Below, in pieces: positions 23,903-30,340 of a DNA stretch of 35,755 nucleotides. The position numbers and the translations under genes are program-made. Numbering within the stretch: the stretch's first letter is position 1; each line of letters opens with the position of its first letter. Origin of the DNA: Sphingopyxis soli (lineage in GTDB: Bacteria > Pseudomonadota > Alphaproteobacteria > Sphingomonadales > Sphingomonadaceae); NCBI RefSeq assembly GCF_018682675.1, contig NZ_JAFMTR010000095.1:1-35755 (forward strand), read 5' to 3'. Under the pieces are notes generated by a model. The model did no database searches and had not been told where the DNA came from. It was given only the letters and a program-made list of their open reading frames with translations.

Positions 23903-23935
23903 AAAAGGGTCCCGGATGTTTCCGGGGCCCTTTTT
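23903..23935 (+). terminator. intrinsic terminator after the microgene
   Basis: AAAGGGTCCCGG and CCGGGGCCCTTT pair over twelve positions (one G-T pair) around the loop ATGTTT, followed by a run of five T. It is the clearest rho-independent terminator in the window. It separates the phosphodiesterase/microgene unit from nrdA. Confidence 0.9.
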
Positions 23936-24145
23936 CTATGCCCGCCGAACGCCCGCCCGATGTTGTGATTGACCCCCGAATTTTTTCGGGCCGCCGTGCC
24001 CCTTTTGCCACAGCCCGCCAAACCCCGCGGAAACGCTGGCGATCGGCCCGTGAAACGGTCGATACTGTCGACGAAGCGAATCAAATTATCGACGAGTTGA
24101 GTCTCGAAGCTGTCATTTAGCGGCTTGCATCGACGCGCCGACGTG

Positions 24146-24193
24146 GCACTATGGATGGTGGGTAGACCACGGGGGCACCCCAACAAATAGTAT
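24146..24193 (+). promoter_or_regulatory. probable pair of NrdR boxes upstream of nrdAB
   Basis: Box 1 (24146-24161, GCACTATGGATGGTGG) matches 12 of 16 positions of the NrdR consensus ACACWATATATWGTGT. Box 2 (24178-24193, CCCCAACAAATAGTAT) matches 11 of 16. Their centres are 32 bases apart, the three-turn spacing usual for NrdR pairs. A second palindrome, CAAATA-G-TATTTG (24184-24196), overlaps box 2. NrdR represses ribonucleotide reductase genes when dATP is high. Confidence 0.5.
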
Positions 24194-24294
24194 TTGGCCG
24201 GAAGTGGCGGATTTCCGTCGTCCATCCCATATGGACACGGGAAAACCCCTTCTGCGCCCGAAAATAAGTGCCCGACGGTCGCTGGAGATGCTAA

Positions 24295-24316
24295 GACTGG
24301 GGCTTCGCCCCGAGTC
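24295..24316 (+). other. hairpin in the nrdA leader
   Basis: GACTGGGGC-TTC-GCCCCGAGTC pairs with a single bulge, 56 bases before the chosen nrdA start. The gap 23941-24371 otherwise holds only the NrdR-like boxes. Its ORFs (a 60-codon one at 23938-24120 and an N-terminal extension of nrdA from 24204) do not look coding. Confidence 0.5.
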
Positions 24317-24371
24317 GAACAGGACGGGAACAAACGCGCTGCGCGCGCGTCGGGAAACGGGGGCGAGTAAG

Positions 24372-26324
24372 ATGGATTTTCGCGAGACAGAGCGGGTGGA
24401 GACGAACGACGTGGCAACGATGGAACTGACGAAGACGGACGCCCCGGCGGCCACCGAATCGAAGGCGGAAGGAAAGGCGGAAACGCCTGCAAAGCTTAAC
24501 GATTCGGGCGAGCCCGCGGTGCACGCGCGCCGATTCGACGTCGCCGTCGACCGCAGCCGCGATTCGCTGCTCACCGACTTCGGCAAGGAGACGCTCGAGG
24601 ACCGCTACCTCCTCCCCGGCGAATCCTATCAGGATCTCTTCGCGCGCGTCGCCTCGGCCTATGCCGACGATCAGGAGCACGCGCAGCGCCTCTACGACTA
24701 TATCTCGAAGCTGTGGTTCATGCCCGCCACCCCCGTTCTCTCGAACGGCGGCACCGGCCGCGGCCTGCCGATCAGCTGCTACCTCAATTCGGTCGACGAC
24801 AGCCTCGAGGGCATCGTCGGCACGTGGAACGAGAATGTCTGGCTCGCCAGCCGCGGCGGCGGCATCGGCACCTATTGGGGCGCGGTGCGCGGTATCGGCG
24901 AACCCGTCGGCCTCAACGGCAAGACCAGCGGCATCATCCCCTTCGTCCGCGTGATGGACAGCCTGACCCTCGCGATCAGCCAAGGCTCGCTCCGCCGCGG
25001 TTCGGCCGCCTGCTATCTCGACATCTCGCACCCCGAGATCGAGGAGTTTCTCGAGGTCCGCAAACCCTCGGGCGACTTCAACCGCAAGGCATTGAACCTT
25101 CACCACGGCGTCCTCATCACCGACGAATTCATGGAGGCCGTCCGCGACGGCAAGGAATTCGACCTCCGCAGCCCCAAGGACCAGAGCGTCCGCGGCACCG
25201 TCGACGCGCGCAGCCTGTTCCAGAAGCTCGTCGAAACGCGCCTCGCGACCGGCGAGCCCTACATCATCTTCATCGACCAGGTGAACCGCATGATGCCGAA
25301 GCATCACCGCGACCTCGGGCTCAAGGTGTCGACTTCGAACCTCTGCTCGGAAATCACGCTGCCGACGGGGCGCGACCATCTCGGCAACGATCGCACCGCG
25401 GTCTGCTGCCTCTCGTCGCTCAACCTCGAAACCTGGGACGAGTGGAACGGCGACAAGCGGTTCATCGAGGATGTGATGCGCATGCTCGACAATGTCCTCC
25501 AGGACTATATCGACCGCGCCCCGCCCGAAATGGCGCGCGCCAAGTACAGCGCCAGCCGCGAACGCAGCGTCGGCCTCGGCGTCATGGGCTTCCACAGCTT
25601 CCTCCAGGCGCGCGGCCTGCCGTTCGAGGGCGCGATGGCGAAATCGTCGAACCTGCGCATCTTCAAGCATATCCGCGCGCAGGTCGACGCCGCCTCGATG
25701 CTGCTCGCCAAGGAACGCGGCCCCTGCCCCGACGCCGCCGATCAGGGCGTGATGGAGCGTTTCAGCTGCAAGATGGCGATCGCGCCGACCGCGTCGATTT
25801 CGATCATCTGCGGCGGCACCAGCGCGTGCATCGAGCCGATCCCGGCGAACATCTATACGCACAAGACGCTCTCGGGCAGCTTCTCGATCCGCAACCCGCA
25901 CTTGGAAGCGCTCCTCGTCGACAAGGCGAAGAACAGCGACGCGGTGTGGAACTCGATCCTCGAAAAGGGCGGCAGCGTCCAGCACCTCGACTTCCTGACG
26001 CAGGACGAAAAGGACTGCTACAAGACCAGCTTCGAGATCGACCAGCGCTGGCTGCTCGAACTCGCCGCCGACCGCACGCCCTATATCGATCAGGCCGCGT
26101 CGCTGAACCTGTTCATCCCCGCCGACGTCGAGAAATGGGATCTGCTCATGCTCCACTACCGCGCGTGGGAACTCGGCATCAAATCGCTCTATTACCTCCG
26201 CTCGAAATCGGTGCAGCGCGCCGGCTTCGCGGGCGGGGTCGAGGCCGACAACACGCCCGACGCGCCGAAATACGAACTCAGCGCCGAAAGCACCGACTAC
26301 GACGAGTGCCTGGCTTGTCAGTAA
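24372..26324 (+). CDS. nrdA: class Ia ribonucleoside-diphosphate reductase, alpha subunit
   Basis: A 650-residue catalytic subunit reducing NDPs to dNDPs. Active-site residues are complete. C136 in ISCYLNS pairs with C345 or C346 in AVCCLSSLN. N323, C325 (thiyl radical) and E327 lie in NLCSEI, Y607-Y608 in SLYYLRS relay the radical, and C646/C649 in the tail ECLACQ accept electrons from thioredoxin. The first 80 residues are a low-complexity Glu/Lys/Ala stretch running straight into the catalytic fold. The ATP-cone of about 90 residues that senses dATP is missing. ATG 24372 fits the Asp/Glu-rich start, though ATG 24420 is possible. The operon partner nrdB follows after an inserted cassette. 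NrdR-like boxes lie upstream. Confidence 0.96.
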   Translation: MDFRETERVETNDVATMELTKTDAPAATESKAEGKAETPAKLNDSGEPAVHARRFDVAVDRSRDSLLTDFGKETLEDRYLLPGESYQDLFARVASAYADDQEHAQRLYDYISKLWFMPATPVLSNGGTGRGLPISCYLNSVDDSLEGIVGTWNENVWLASRGGGIGTYWGAVRGIGEPVGLNGKTSGIIPFVRVMDSLTLAISQGSLRRGSAACYLDISHPEIEEFLEVRKPSGDFNRKALNLHHGVLITDEFMEAVRDGKEFDLRSPKDQSVRGTVDARSLFQKLVETRLATGEPYIIFIDQVNRMMPKHHRDLGLKVSTSNLCSEITLPTGRDHLGNDRTAVCCLSSLNLETWDEWNGDKRFIEDVMRMLDNVLQDYIDRAPPEMARAKYSASRERSVGLGVMGFHSFLQARGLPFEGAMAKSSNLRIFKHIRAQVDAASMLLAKERGPCPDAADQGVMERFSCKMAIAPTASISIICGGTSACIEPIPANIYTHKTLSGSFSIRNPHLEALLVDKAKNSDAVWNSILEKGGSVQHLDFLTQDEKDCYKTSFEIDQRWLLELAADRTPYIDQAASLNLFIPADVEKWDLLMLHYRAWELGIKSLYYLRSKSVQRAGFAGGVEADNTPDAPKYELSAESTDYDECLACQ

Positions 26325-26334
26325 AGCATAAAAC

Positions 26335-26806
26335 CCCTCTCCCCTTGTGGGAGAGGGAGGGGCCCGTCGCCGCGTGAGCGGCGATGGGAGGGTGAGGGGA
26401 AGAGGCCGCAAGGCCGACCTCCCCCGGTGGACGACCGAAAGAGCGCGCACGCTCCGCCGCGAAGCCACCGATGCCGAGAAGCGCATGTGGCGCGCCTTGC
26501 GAGAGGCTTTTCCTCACGCAAAGTTCCGCCGCCAGCAAGCTCTCGGGCCCTTTTTCGCCGATTTCGCATCGCACGCCGCGCGGCTGGTGATCGAGGTCGA
26601 CGGACGACAGCATGGCGAAGCGGTCGCCTACGACGAAGCGCGGACACGCTTCATCGAGGGGGAAGGATACAGAGTGATCCGCTTCTGGAATGACGATGTG
26701 ATGACGAATATCGAGGGCGTGCTGATGCTGGTTGAAACCGCACTCACCCCCTCACCCTCCCAAGGCTGACGCCTTGGGCCCCTCCCTCTCCCACAAGGGG
26801 AGAGGG
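26335..26806. mobile_element. DUF559 cassette bounded by nested inverted repeats, inserted between nrdA and nrdB
   Basis: A 472-base unit. Terminal 31-base arms (26335-26365 and 26776-26806, left arm starting CCCTCTCCCCTTGTGGGAGA) are perfect reverse complements, and each also folds on itself (CCCTCTCCC/GGGAGAGGG). Further in, 14-base arms (GGGAGGGTGAGGGG at 26386-26399; its complement at 26748-26761) are also perfect. Between outer and inner arms lie unrelated hairpins: TCGCCGC-GTGA-GCGGCGA on the left and AAGGC-TGAC-GCCTT on the right. The unit holds one nuclease-fold gene whose start and stop codons lie in the repeats. It fills nearly the whole nrdA-nrdB gap (10 and 32 bases remain). No target duplication or transposase is visible. 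Mobility is inferred. Confidence 0.65.
26392..26769 (+). CDS. DUF559 domain protein, Vsr/PD-(D/E)XK nuclease-like
   Basis: About 125 residues from GTG 26392; in-frame GTGs at 26374 and 26347 are possible, but they translate the repeat. The DUF559 pattern is complete: RARTLRREATDAEKRMWRAL, FRRQQALGPFFADFASHAARLVIEVDG, QH, then YDEARTRFIEGEGYRVIRFW. D57, E68, D70 and H74 are candidate metal/catalytic residues of the Vsr-like endonuclease fold, so it is not an obvious decayed copy. The last residues (ALTPSPSQG) are encoded by the right inverted repeat. DUF559 proteins are common but uncharacterised; DNA cleavage or repair is inferred from fold only. It lies in the nrd operon direction and would be co-transcribed. 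Confidence 0.8.
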   Translation: MRGRGRKADLPRWTTERARTLRREATDAEKRMWRALREAFPHAKFRRQQALGPFFADFASHAARLVIEVDGRQHGEAVAYDEARTRFIEGEGYRVIRFWNDDVMTNIEGVLMLVETALTPSPSQG

Positions 26807-26838
26807 AATCTGGACCGAGTTTCGACTGGAGTACGCCG

Positions 26839-27903
26839 ATGCCATTGCTGGAAGCCCGCAAGACCTACAAGCCCTTCGAATATCCCTGGGCCTATGATTT
26901 CTGGAAACGCCAGCAGCAGATCCACTGGATGCCCGAGGAAGTGCCGCTGGGCGAGGATTGCCGCGACTGGGCGCAGAAGATTTCGGATCACGAGCGCAAC
27001 CTGCTCACGCAGATCTTCCGCTTCTTCACCCAGGCCGACGTCGAGGTGCAGGATTGCTACCACGACAAATATGGCCGCGTGTTCAAGCCGACCGAGATCA
27101 AGATGATGCTGACCGCGTTCAGCAACATGGAGACGGTGCATATCGCGGCGTACAGCCACCTGCTCGACACGATCGGCATGCCCGAAAGCGAATATGGCAT
27201 GTTCCTCGAATATGACGAGATGCGCGCCAAGCACGACTATCTCGGCACCTTCGGGGTCGACAGCGACGAGGATATCGCGCGCACCCTCGCGATGTTCGGC
27301 GGCTTTACCGAAGGCTTGCAGCTCTTCGCCAGCTTCGCGATGCTGATGAACTTCCCGCGCTTCAACAAGATGAAGGGCATGGGCCAGATCGTCAGCTGGT
27401 CGGTGCGCGACGAAAGCCTCCACTGCGAAGGCATCACGCGCCTGTTCCACGCCTTCGTCAAGGAACGCGACTGCCTGACCAAGGCGGTGAAGGAAGACAT
27501 CATCGACTGCTGCCAGAAGACGGTGCGGCTCGAGGATGCGTTCATCGACCTCGCCTTCGAACAGGGGCCCGTCCCCGGCATGACGCCGAAGGAGATCAAG
27601 CGCTACATCCGCTACATCGCCGACTGGCGCCTGGGGCAGCTCGGCTTCCAGCCGATCTACATGATCGACGAGCACCCGCTCCCCTGGCTCGCCCCGCTCT
27701 TGAACGGCGTCGAGCACGCCAACTTCTTCGAAACCCGCGCCACCGAATATTCGAAGGCCGCGACGCGCGGCGACTGGAACCAGGTCTGGACCAGCTTCGA
27801 CAACCGCAAGAAGGCGAAAGCCAACGACGACGGCGCCGCGGCGATCGAAGCGAGCGACGAGGGCGAAGATATGTTCGCCAAGGCGGGGATCGCCGCGGAG
27901 TAA
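26839..27903 (+). CDS. nrdB: class Ia ribonucleoside-diphosphate reductase, beta subunit
   Basis: A 354-residue diiron-tyrosyl radical subunit that generates the radical passed to NrdA. The metal and radical residues are in NMETVHIAAYSHLLDT: E98 and H101 bind iron and Y105 corresponds to the radical tyrosine (Y122 in E. coli). Y105 is present, which supports class Ia rather than the Mn/Fe Ic form. Later ligands lie in the GGFTEGLQLFASFAML and SVRDESLHCEGITRLFH segments. TGGAG eight bases before ATG 26839 supports the start and lies outside the inserted cassette. The tail (about 325-354) is acidic and should dock onto NrdA. No ATP-cone is fused. The stop codon directly abuts the next gene's ATG. 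Confidence 0.96.
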   Translation: MPLLEARKTYKPFEYPWAYDFWKRQQQIHWMPEEVPLGEDCRDWAQKISDHERNLLTQIFRFFTQADVEVQDCYHDKYGRVFKPTEIKMMLTAFSNMETVHIAAYSHLLDTIGMPESEYGMFLEYDEMRAKHDYLGTFGVDSDEDIARTLAMFGGFTEGLQLFASFAMLMNFPRFNKMKGMGQIVSWSVRDESLHCEGITRLFHAFVKERDCLTKAVKEDIIDCCQKTVRLEDAFIDLAFEQGPVPGMTPKEIKRYIRYIADWRLGQLGFQPIYMIDEHPLPWLAPLLNGVEHANFFETRATEYSKAATRGDWNQVWTSFDNRKKAKANDDGAAAIEASDEGEDMFAKAGIAAE

Positions 27904-28461
27904 ATGGCCAACTCGCCCTACCGCCCGGAGTTCGAAGCGGCGCTCCGCCTCTTCGCGCGGGTGAGCGAAGCGATGGTGGCGCGCGGCCTGTCGCGGCCGA
28001 TATTGGTCGGCGGCGCAGCGGTGGAATATTATTCGGGCAGCGCCGTGACGACCGGCGATTTCGACATCTGCTCGCCGTGGCAGGATGCGCTGGACGAAGA
28101 ATTGCAGCGTGCGGGCTTCGTCCGCCCGTCGGGCGCCGGACAATTGGTGCGCGGCTGGCTTCATCCCGCACTCAAGCTCGGCTTCGAAATCGTCGCGTCG
28201 GTTCCGATGGACGGCAATATCGACCGGGATCATGTCCTTCTGGTCGAAGACACCGGCGACGGATCCAGCTTTGCGATTATTTCGGTCGAAGATCTGATCG
28301 CCGACCGCGTGGCCCAATATGCGTCGGGGACCGCGAAAGACCGGCTCGATCAGGCGCGGATATTGCTGGCCCTTCACCCGACTGCCGATCTCGACTATCT
28401 TGAACGCCGCATAAGACAGGAAACGGCTGGGGACTATGGCATCGCAGCGCTCGAAATCTGA
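27904..28461 (+). CDS. DUF6036-like nucleotidyltransferase fold protein
   Basis: 185 residues. The nucleotidyltransferase signature is PILVGGAAVEYYSGSAVTTGDFDICSPW: G36-G37 in the loop, then D52 and D54 as the metal-binding pair. SVEDLIADRVAQYASGTAKDRLDQARILL then gives the helical C-terminal half seen in DUF6036 and AbiEii-type proteins. Those relatives often act as toxins that add nucleotides to tRNA or proteins, but many are unstudied. The ATG immediately follows the nrdB stop with no spacer, so translation may be coupled to nrdB. A 66-residue ORF overlaps its last 26 bases, an arrangement common in toxin-antitoxin pairs. Confidence 0.75.
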   Translation: MANSPYRPEFEAALRLFARVSEAMVARGLSRPILVGGAAVEYYSGSAVTTGDFDICSPWQDALDEELQRAGFVRPSGAGQLVRGWLHPALKLGFEIVASVPMDGNIDRDHVLLVEDTGDGSSFAIISVEDLIADRVAQYASGTAKDRLDQARILLALHPTADLDYLERRIRQETAGDYGIAALEI

Positions 28462-28636
28462 TCTCGCGCCCGACTGGACCGGGCCGCGCGTCAACTTTGC
28501 CGATTTTGCGGCAAGCCTTGCCGCGCGCCGCGCCGCGCTCGGCAACCCCGAACTCCCGCGCAACGCGGGCGATCGGCGCACCGCCAGCAAACGGGCGCTG
28601 CTGAAAGCCATAGAAGCCGCCGGCGGCAAGTGGTAG
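28436..28636 (+). CDS. 66-residue basic protein overlapping the nucleotidyltransferase gene
   Basis: Starts at ATG 28436 inside the upstream gene and ends at TAG 28636. The sequence is Ala/Arg-rich with a helical middle (NFADFAASLAARRAALGNPE) and a basic C-terminal helix (RRTASKRALLKAIEAAGGKW). No family is recognised. Tight overlap suggests co-translation with the nucleotidyltransferase, and it could be an antitoxin or a small adaptor. GC-biased codon use supports coding. Confidence 0.55.
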   Translation: MASQRSKSDLAPDWTGPRVNFADFAASLAARRAALGNPELPRNAGDRRTASKRALLKAIEAAGGKW

Positions 28637-28672
28637 CTGCCCCCAATTCACAGCAGGACGCCGGAAACCCGA

Positions 28673-28903
28673 ATGACCGACAAGAAAAAACTCAAACTCC
28701 TGACCCTCAGCCAGCCCCAGCGCGCGGTGCTGGAAGGCCTCTCGAACCGCCGCCCGCAACTCCCGACCGATCCCGTCCGCGACGAGCTCGTCGCGCTGGG
28801 CCTCGTGGTGCAACAGGGCGCGAAGTGGGCGCTGACCCCGACGGGCAAGAAGGTGCTGGCGGCGAGTTCGAACCGGCGGAACGCGGGCGGGTTTTCGGTT
28901 TGA
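28673..28903 (+). CDS. 76-residue winged-helix-like protein, unknown function
   Basis: Reads MTDKKKLKLLTLSQPQRAVL, then a helical stretch, then VRDELVALGLVVQQGAKWALTPTGKKVLA. Helix, helix, then a two-stranded wing ending in a L-T-P-x-G-K motif is the pattern of MarR/HTH-34-type winged helices. It may be a DNA-binding regulator, or an antitoxin-like partner of the nucleotidyltransferase 210 bases upstream. It is separated from the previous ORF by 36 bases and is the last high-GC gene before the RM genes. Confidence 0.6.
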   Translation: MTDKKKLKLLTLSQPQRAVLEGLSNRRPQLPTDPVRDELVALGLVVQQGAKWALTPTGKKVLAASSNRRNAGGFSV

Positions 28904-28919
28904 CGTGAAGCAAGTCCAT

Positions 28920-28977
28920 TATCGCGATATTACTACTAGTAGTAGCTTGACGCCGTTCGCTAGCTAAGCCAAGATCT
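28920..28977 (+). promoter_or_regulatory. palindromes and promoter of the methyltransferase gene
   Basis: Two perfect palindromes, TATCGCGATA (28920-28929) and TACTACTAGTAGTA (28931-28944), sit side by side. A TTGACG -35 candidate follows (28947-28952), then, 19 bases further on, AGATCT (28972-28977) overlapping the expected -10 and ending four bases before the ATG. The palindromes are likely regulator-binding sites. AGATCT is the BglII sequence, relevant because the partner nuclease is BglII-like. Confidence 0.45.
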
Positions 28978-28981
28978 CATT

Positions 28982-29638
28982 ATGTTCTTATCCGATAGTC
29001 CGTTGAGCGACGCCGCAATCGACCTGCTCGCAACAGCGCGCGGCAGGAAGTTTGGCACGGTTCTAGCGGATCCGCCGTGGCAGTTTCAAAATCGTACCGG
29101 CAAAGTCGCGCCCGAACACAAGCGGCTCAATCGCTACGGTACAATGACTCTTGATGAAATTTGCAAATTGCCGGTCGCTGATATCGCAGACGATCCATCT
29201 CATCTCTATCTTTGGGTGCCAAACGCTCTTTTGCCTGATGGCCTTAAGGTGATGGATGCTTGGGGGTATCGCTATATTTCAAATATCGTTTGGCATAAGA
29301 TTCGAAAAGATGGTGGATCAGATGGCCGCGGTGTAGGTTTCTATTTCCGCAATGTTACTGAGATTCTCTTATTCGGTGTACGTGGAAAGAATGCGCGAAC
29401 GCTTGATCCTGGTCGTAGTCAAGTAAACATAATCCAGTCGCGCAAGCGTGAGCATAGCAGAAAACCTGACGAACAGTATAAAATTATCGAAGATTGCAGT
29501 TGGGGACCCCGTCTGGAAATGTTCAGTCGGGGAAAGCGGCGCGGATGGACGGTGTGGGGGAATCAGGCCGACGAAAATTACAAGCCAACTTGGGATACCT
29601 ACAGCTTTAATAGTGCGGCCGAAATCGCGGCGGAATAA
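28982..29638 (+). CDS. MT-A70 family adenine-N6 DNA methyltransferase
   Basis: 218 residues. The catalytic motif DPPW is at 30-33 (TVLADPPWQFQNR). LYLWVPNALLPDGLKVMDAWGYRYISNIVWHK follows, as in MT-A70 proteins, then GVGFYFRNVTEILLFGVRGK and a Lys/Arg-rich SRKREHSRKPDEQY. RLEMFSRGKRRGWTVWGNQ closes the SAM-binding fold. It should methylate adenine N6 in DNA. It lies tail to tail with a BglII-like endonuclease, six bases apart, so it is the protecting half of a type II restriction-modification system. Codons are clearly less GC-biased (many TTA, TTT, AAT, AGA-type) than the flanking genes, a sign of recent acquisition. Confidence 0.9.
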   Translation: MFLSDSPLSDAAIDLLATARGRKFGTVLADPPWQFQNRTGKVAPEHKRLNRYGTMTLDEICKLPVADIADDPSHLYLWVPNALLPDGLKVMDAWGYRYISNIVWHKIRKDGGSDGRGVGFYFRNVTEILLFGVRGKNARTLDPGRSQVNIIQSRKREHSRKPDEQYKIIEDCSWGPRLEMFSRGKRRGWTVWGNQADENYKPTWDTYSFNSAAEIAAE

Positions 29639-29644
29639 AAAAGG

Positions 29645-30289
29645 CTATTTGGCTTCTGAAAGTCTCTCGGCGGCTACAATCTGCTCCAGGTTGGGCGGGC
29701 CATCGTCAACATAGAGTTCGGGCTTTATCGCGAACGTTAGTACCGGGCAGCCGCCGCCACCCCCACCTTCAATCCGAGGCCAGAGTTTTTCGTGGTGGGT
29801 CGTAGACGCACCATATGAAGACCCCTTCCCGAGCGCTTTGAAAATCGCCTGTAGCTCGGTCGAGCGGGTGACCACTACGCCAACATCAATTGCGCGTAAC
29901 TCAAATAGCAATCGGAAATTGTTGAGATCTCGATCAAAGAATGGATCCTTGTTATTCCATTCGACCTCAAGAGCCACTCGCCCTTTCAAACAATCAATCT
30001 TGTGCGTGGGGCTTTCAAAAAGCTCATCGTCAATCTTGATGGCAGTCTGAAACTGCTTCTCTTGCCATCCCCTCACATAGAAACCACCATCAATCTGGGC
30101 AGCAATTGGGGACTTACTGCCCCCAGCTGCTTGGACCTCCGAGCGTAGAAGGCGGAAAGCACGCAATACCTCGATTATATCCTGCCACTCATCCGGACAT
30201 GCAGTTGCCAAAATACCAGTAGCATTTCGCCACTCCCGAACATGGTAAAGATTACGAAGATCGTCGGGGACGAGGTGAATCGTGGACAT
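29645..30289 (-). CDS. BglII-family type II restriction endonuclease
   Basis: 214 residues from ATG 30289. In-frame ATG 30331 or GTG 30340 would add an odd tail and are less likely. The protein carries segments typical of BglII-like enzymes: LYHVREWRNATGILATACPDEWQDI at the start, then THKIDCLKGRVALEVEWNNKDPFFDRDLNNFRLLFELRAIDVGVVVTR. The D-x(n)-E-x-E/N core in that second segment is the metal site. The end is EGGGGGGCPVLTFAIKPELY. It should cut an unmethylated palindromic site; sequence specificity (AGATCT or other) cannot be read. Lower GC than the host genes, like the convergent methyltransferase gene. Confidence 0.88.
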   Translation of the reverse strand: MSTIHLVPDDLRNLYHVREWRNATGILATACPDEWQDIIEVLRAFRLLRSEVQAAGGSKSPIAAQIDGGFYVRGWQEKQFQTAIKIDDELFESPTHKIDCLKGRVALEVEWNNKDPFFDRDLNNFRLLFELRAIDVGVVVTRSTELQAIFKALGKGSSYGASTTHHEKLWPRIEGGGGGGCPVLTFAIKPELYVDDGPPNLEQIVAAERLSEAK

Positions 30290-30340
30290 TTCGTTTCTTT
30301 GCCAATCTCGTCGGTTCTTCACAAGCAGCATTCTCACCAC

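Noticed and set aside
23938..24120. 60-codon plus-strand ORF between the terminator and nrdA
   Set aside because: It starts within the tail of the terminator, has no ribosome-binding site, and its translation (Arg/Pro-rich, then Asp/Glu-rich) shows no protein-like pattern.
24204..24371. N-terminal extension of NrdA
   Set aside because: It would translate the leader hairpin and the region after the NrdR-like boxes, has no ribosome-binding site, and adds nothing resembling an ATP-cone.
24372..26324. Possible intein in NrdA
   Set aside because: Ribonucleotide reductases often host inteins, so I looked. The catalytic motifs follow in normal spacing over 650 residues with no Hint or homing-endonuclease block.
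26325..26838. Target-site duplication around the DUF559 cassette
   Set aside because: The bases outside the two arms (AAAC on the left, AATC on the right) share no more than an AA pair, so no duplication can be claimed.
28840..28905. tRNA-like GTTCGAACC motif
   Set aside because: It lies inside the small winged-helix-like gene, and no acceptor stem or cloverleaf can be formed around it. No other tRNA was seen.
28972..29930. Avoidance of AGATCT as evidence for restriction specificity
   Set aside because: AGATCT occurs several times in the window, so there is no sign of avoidance, and a window this small cannot give a meaningful statistic.
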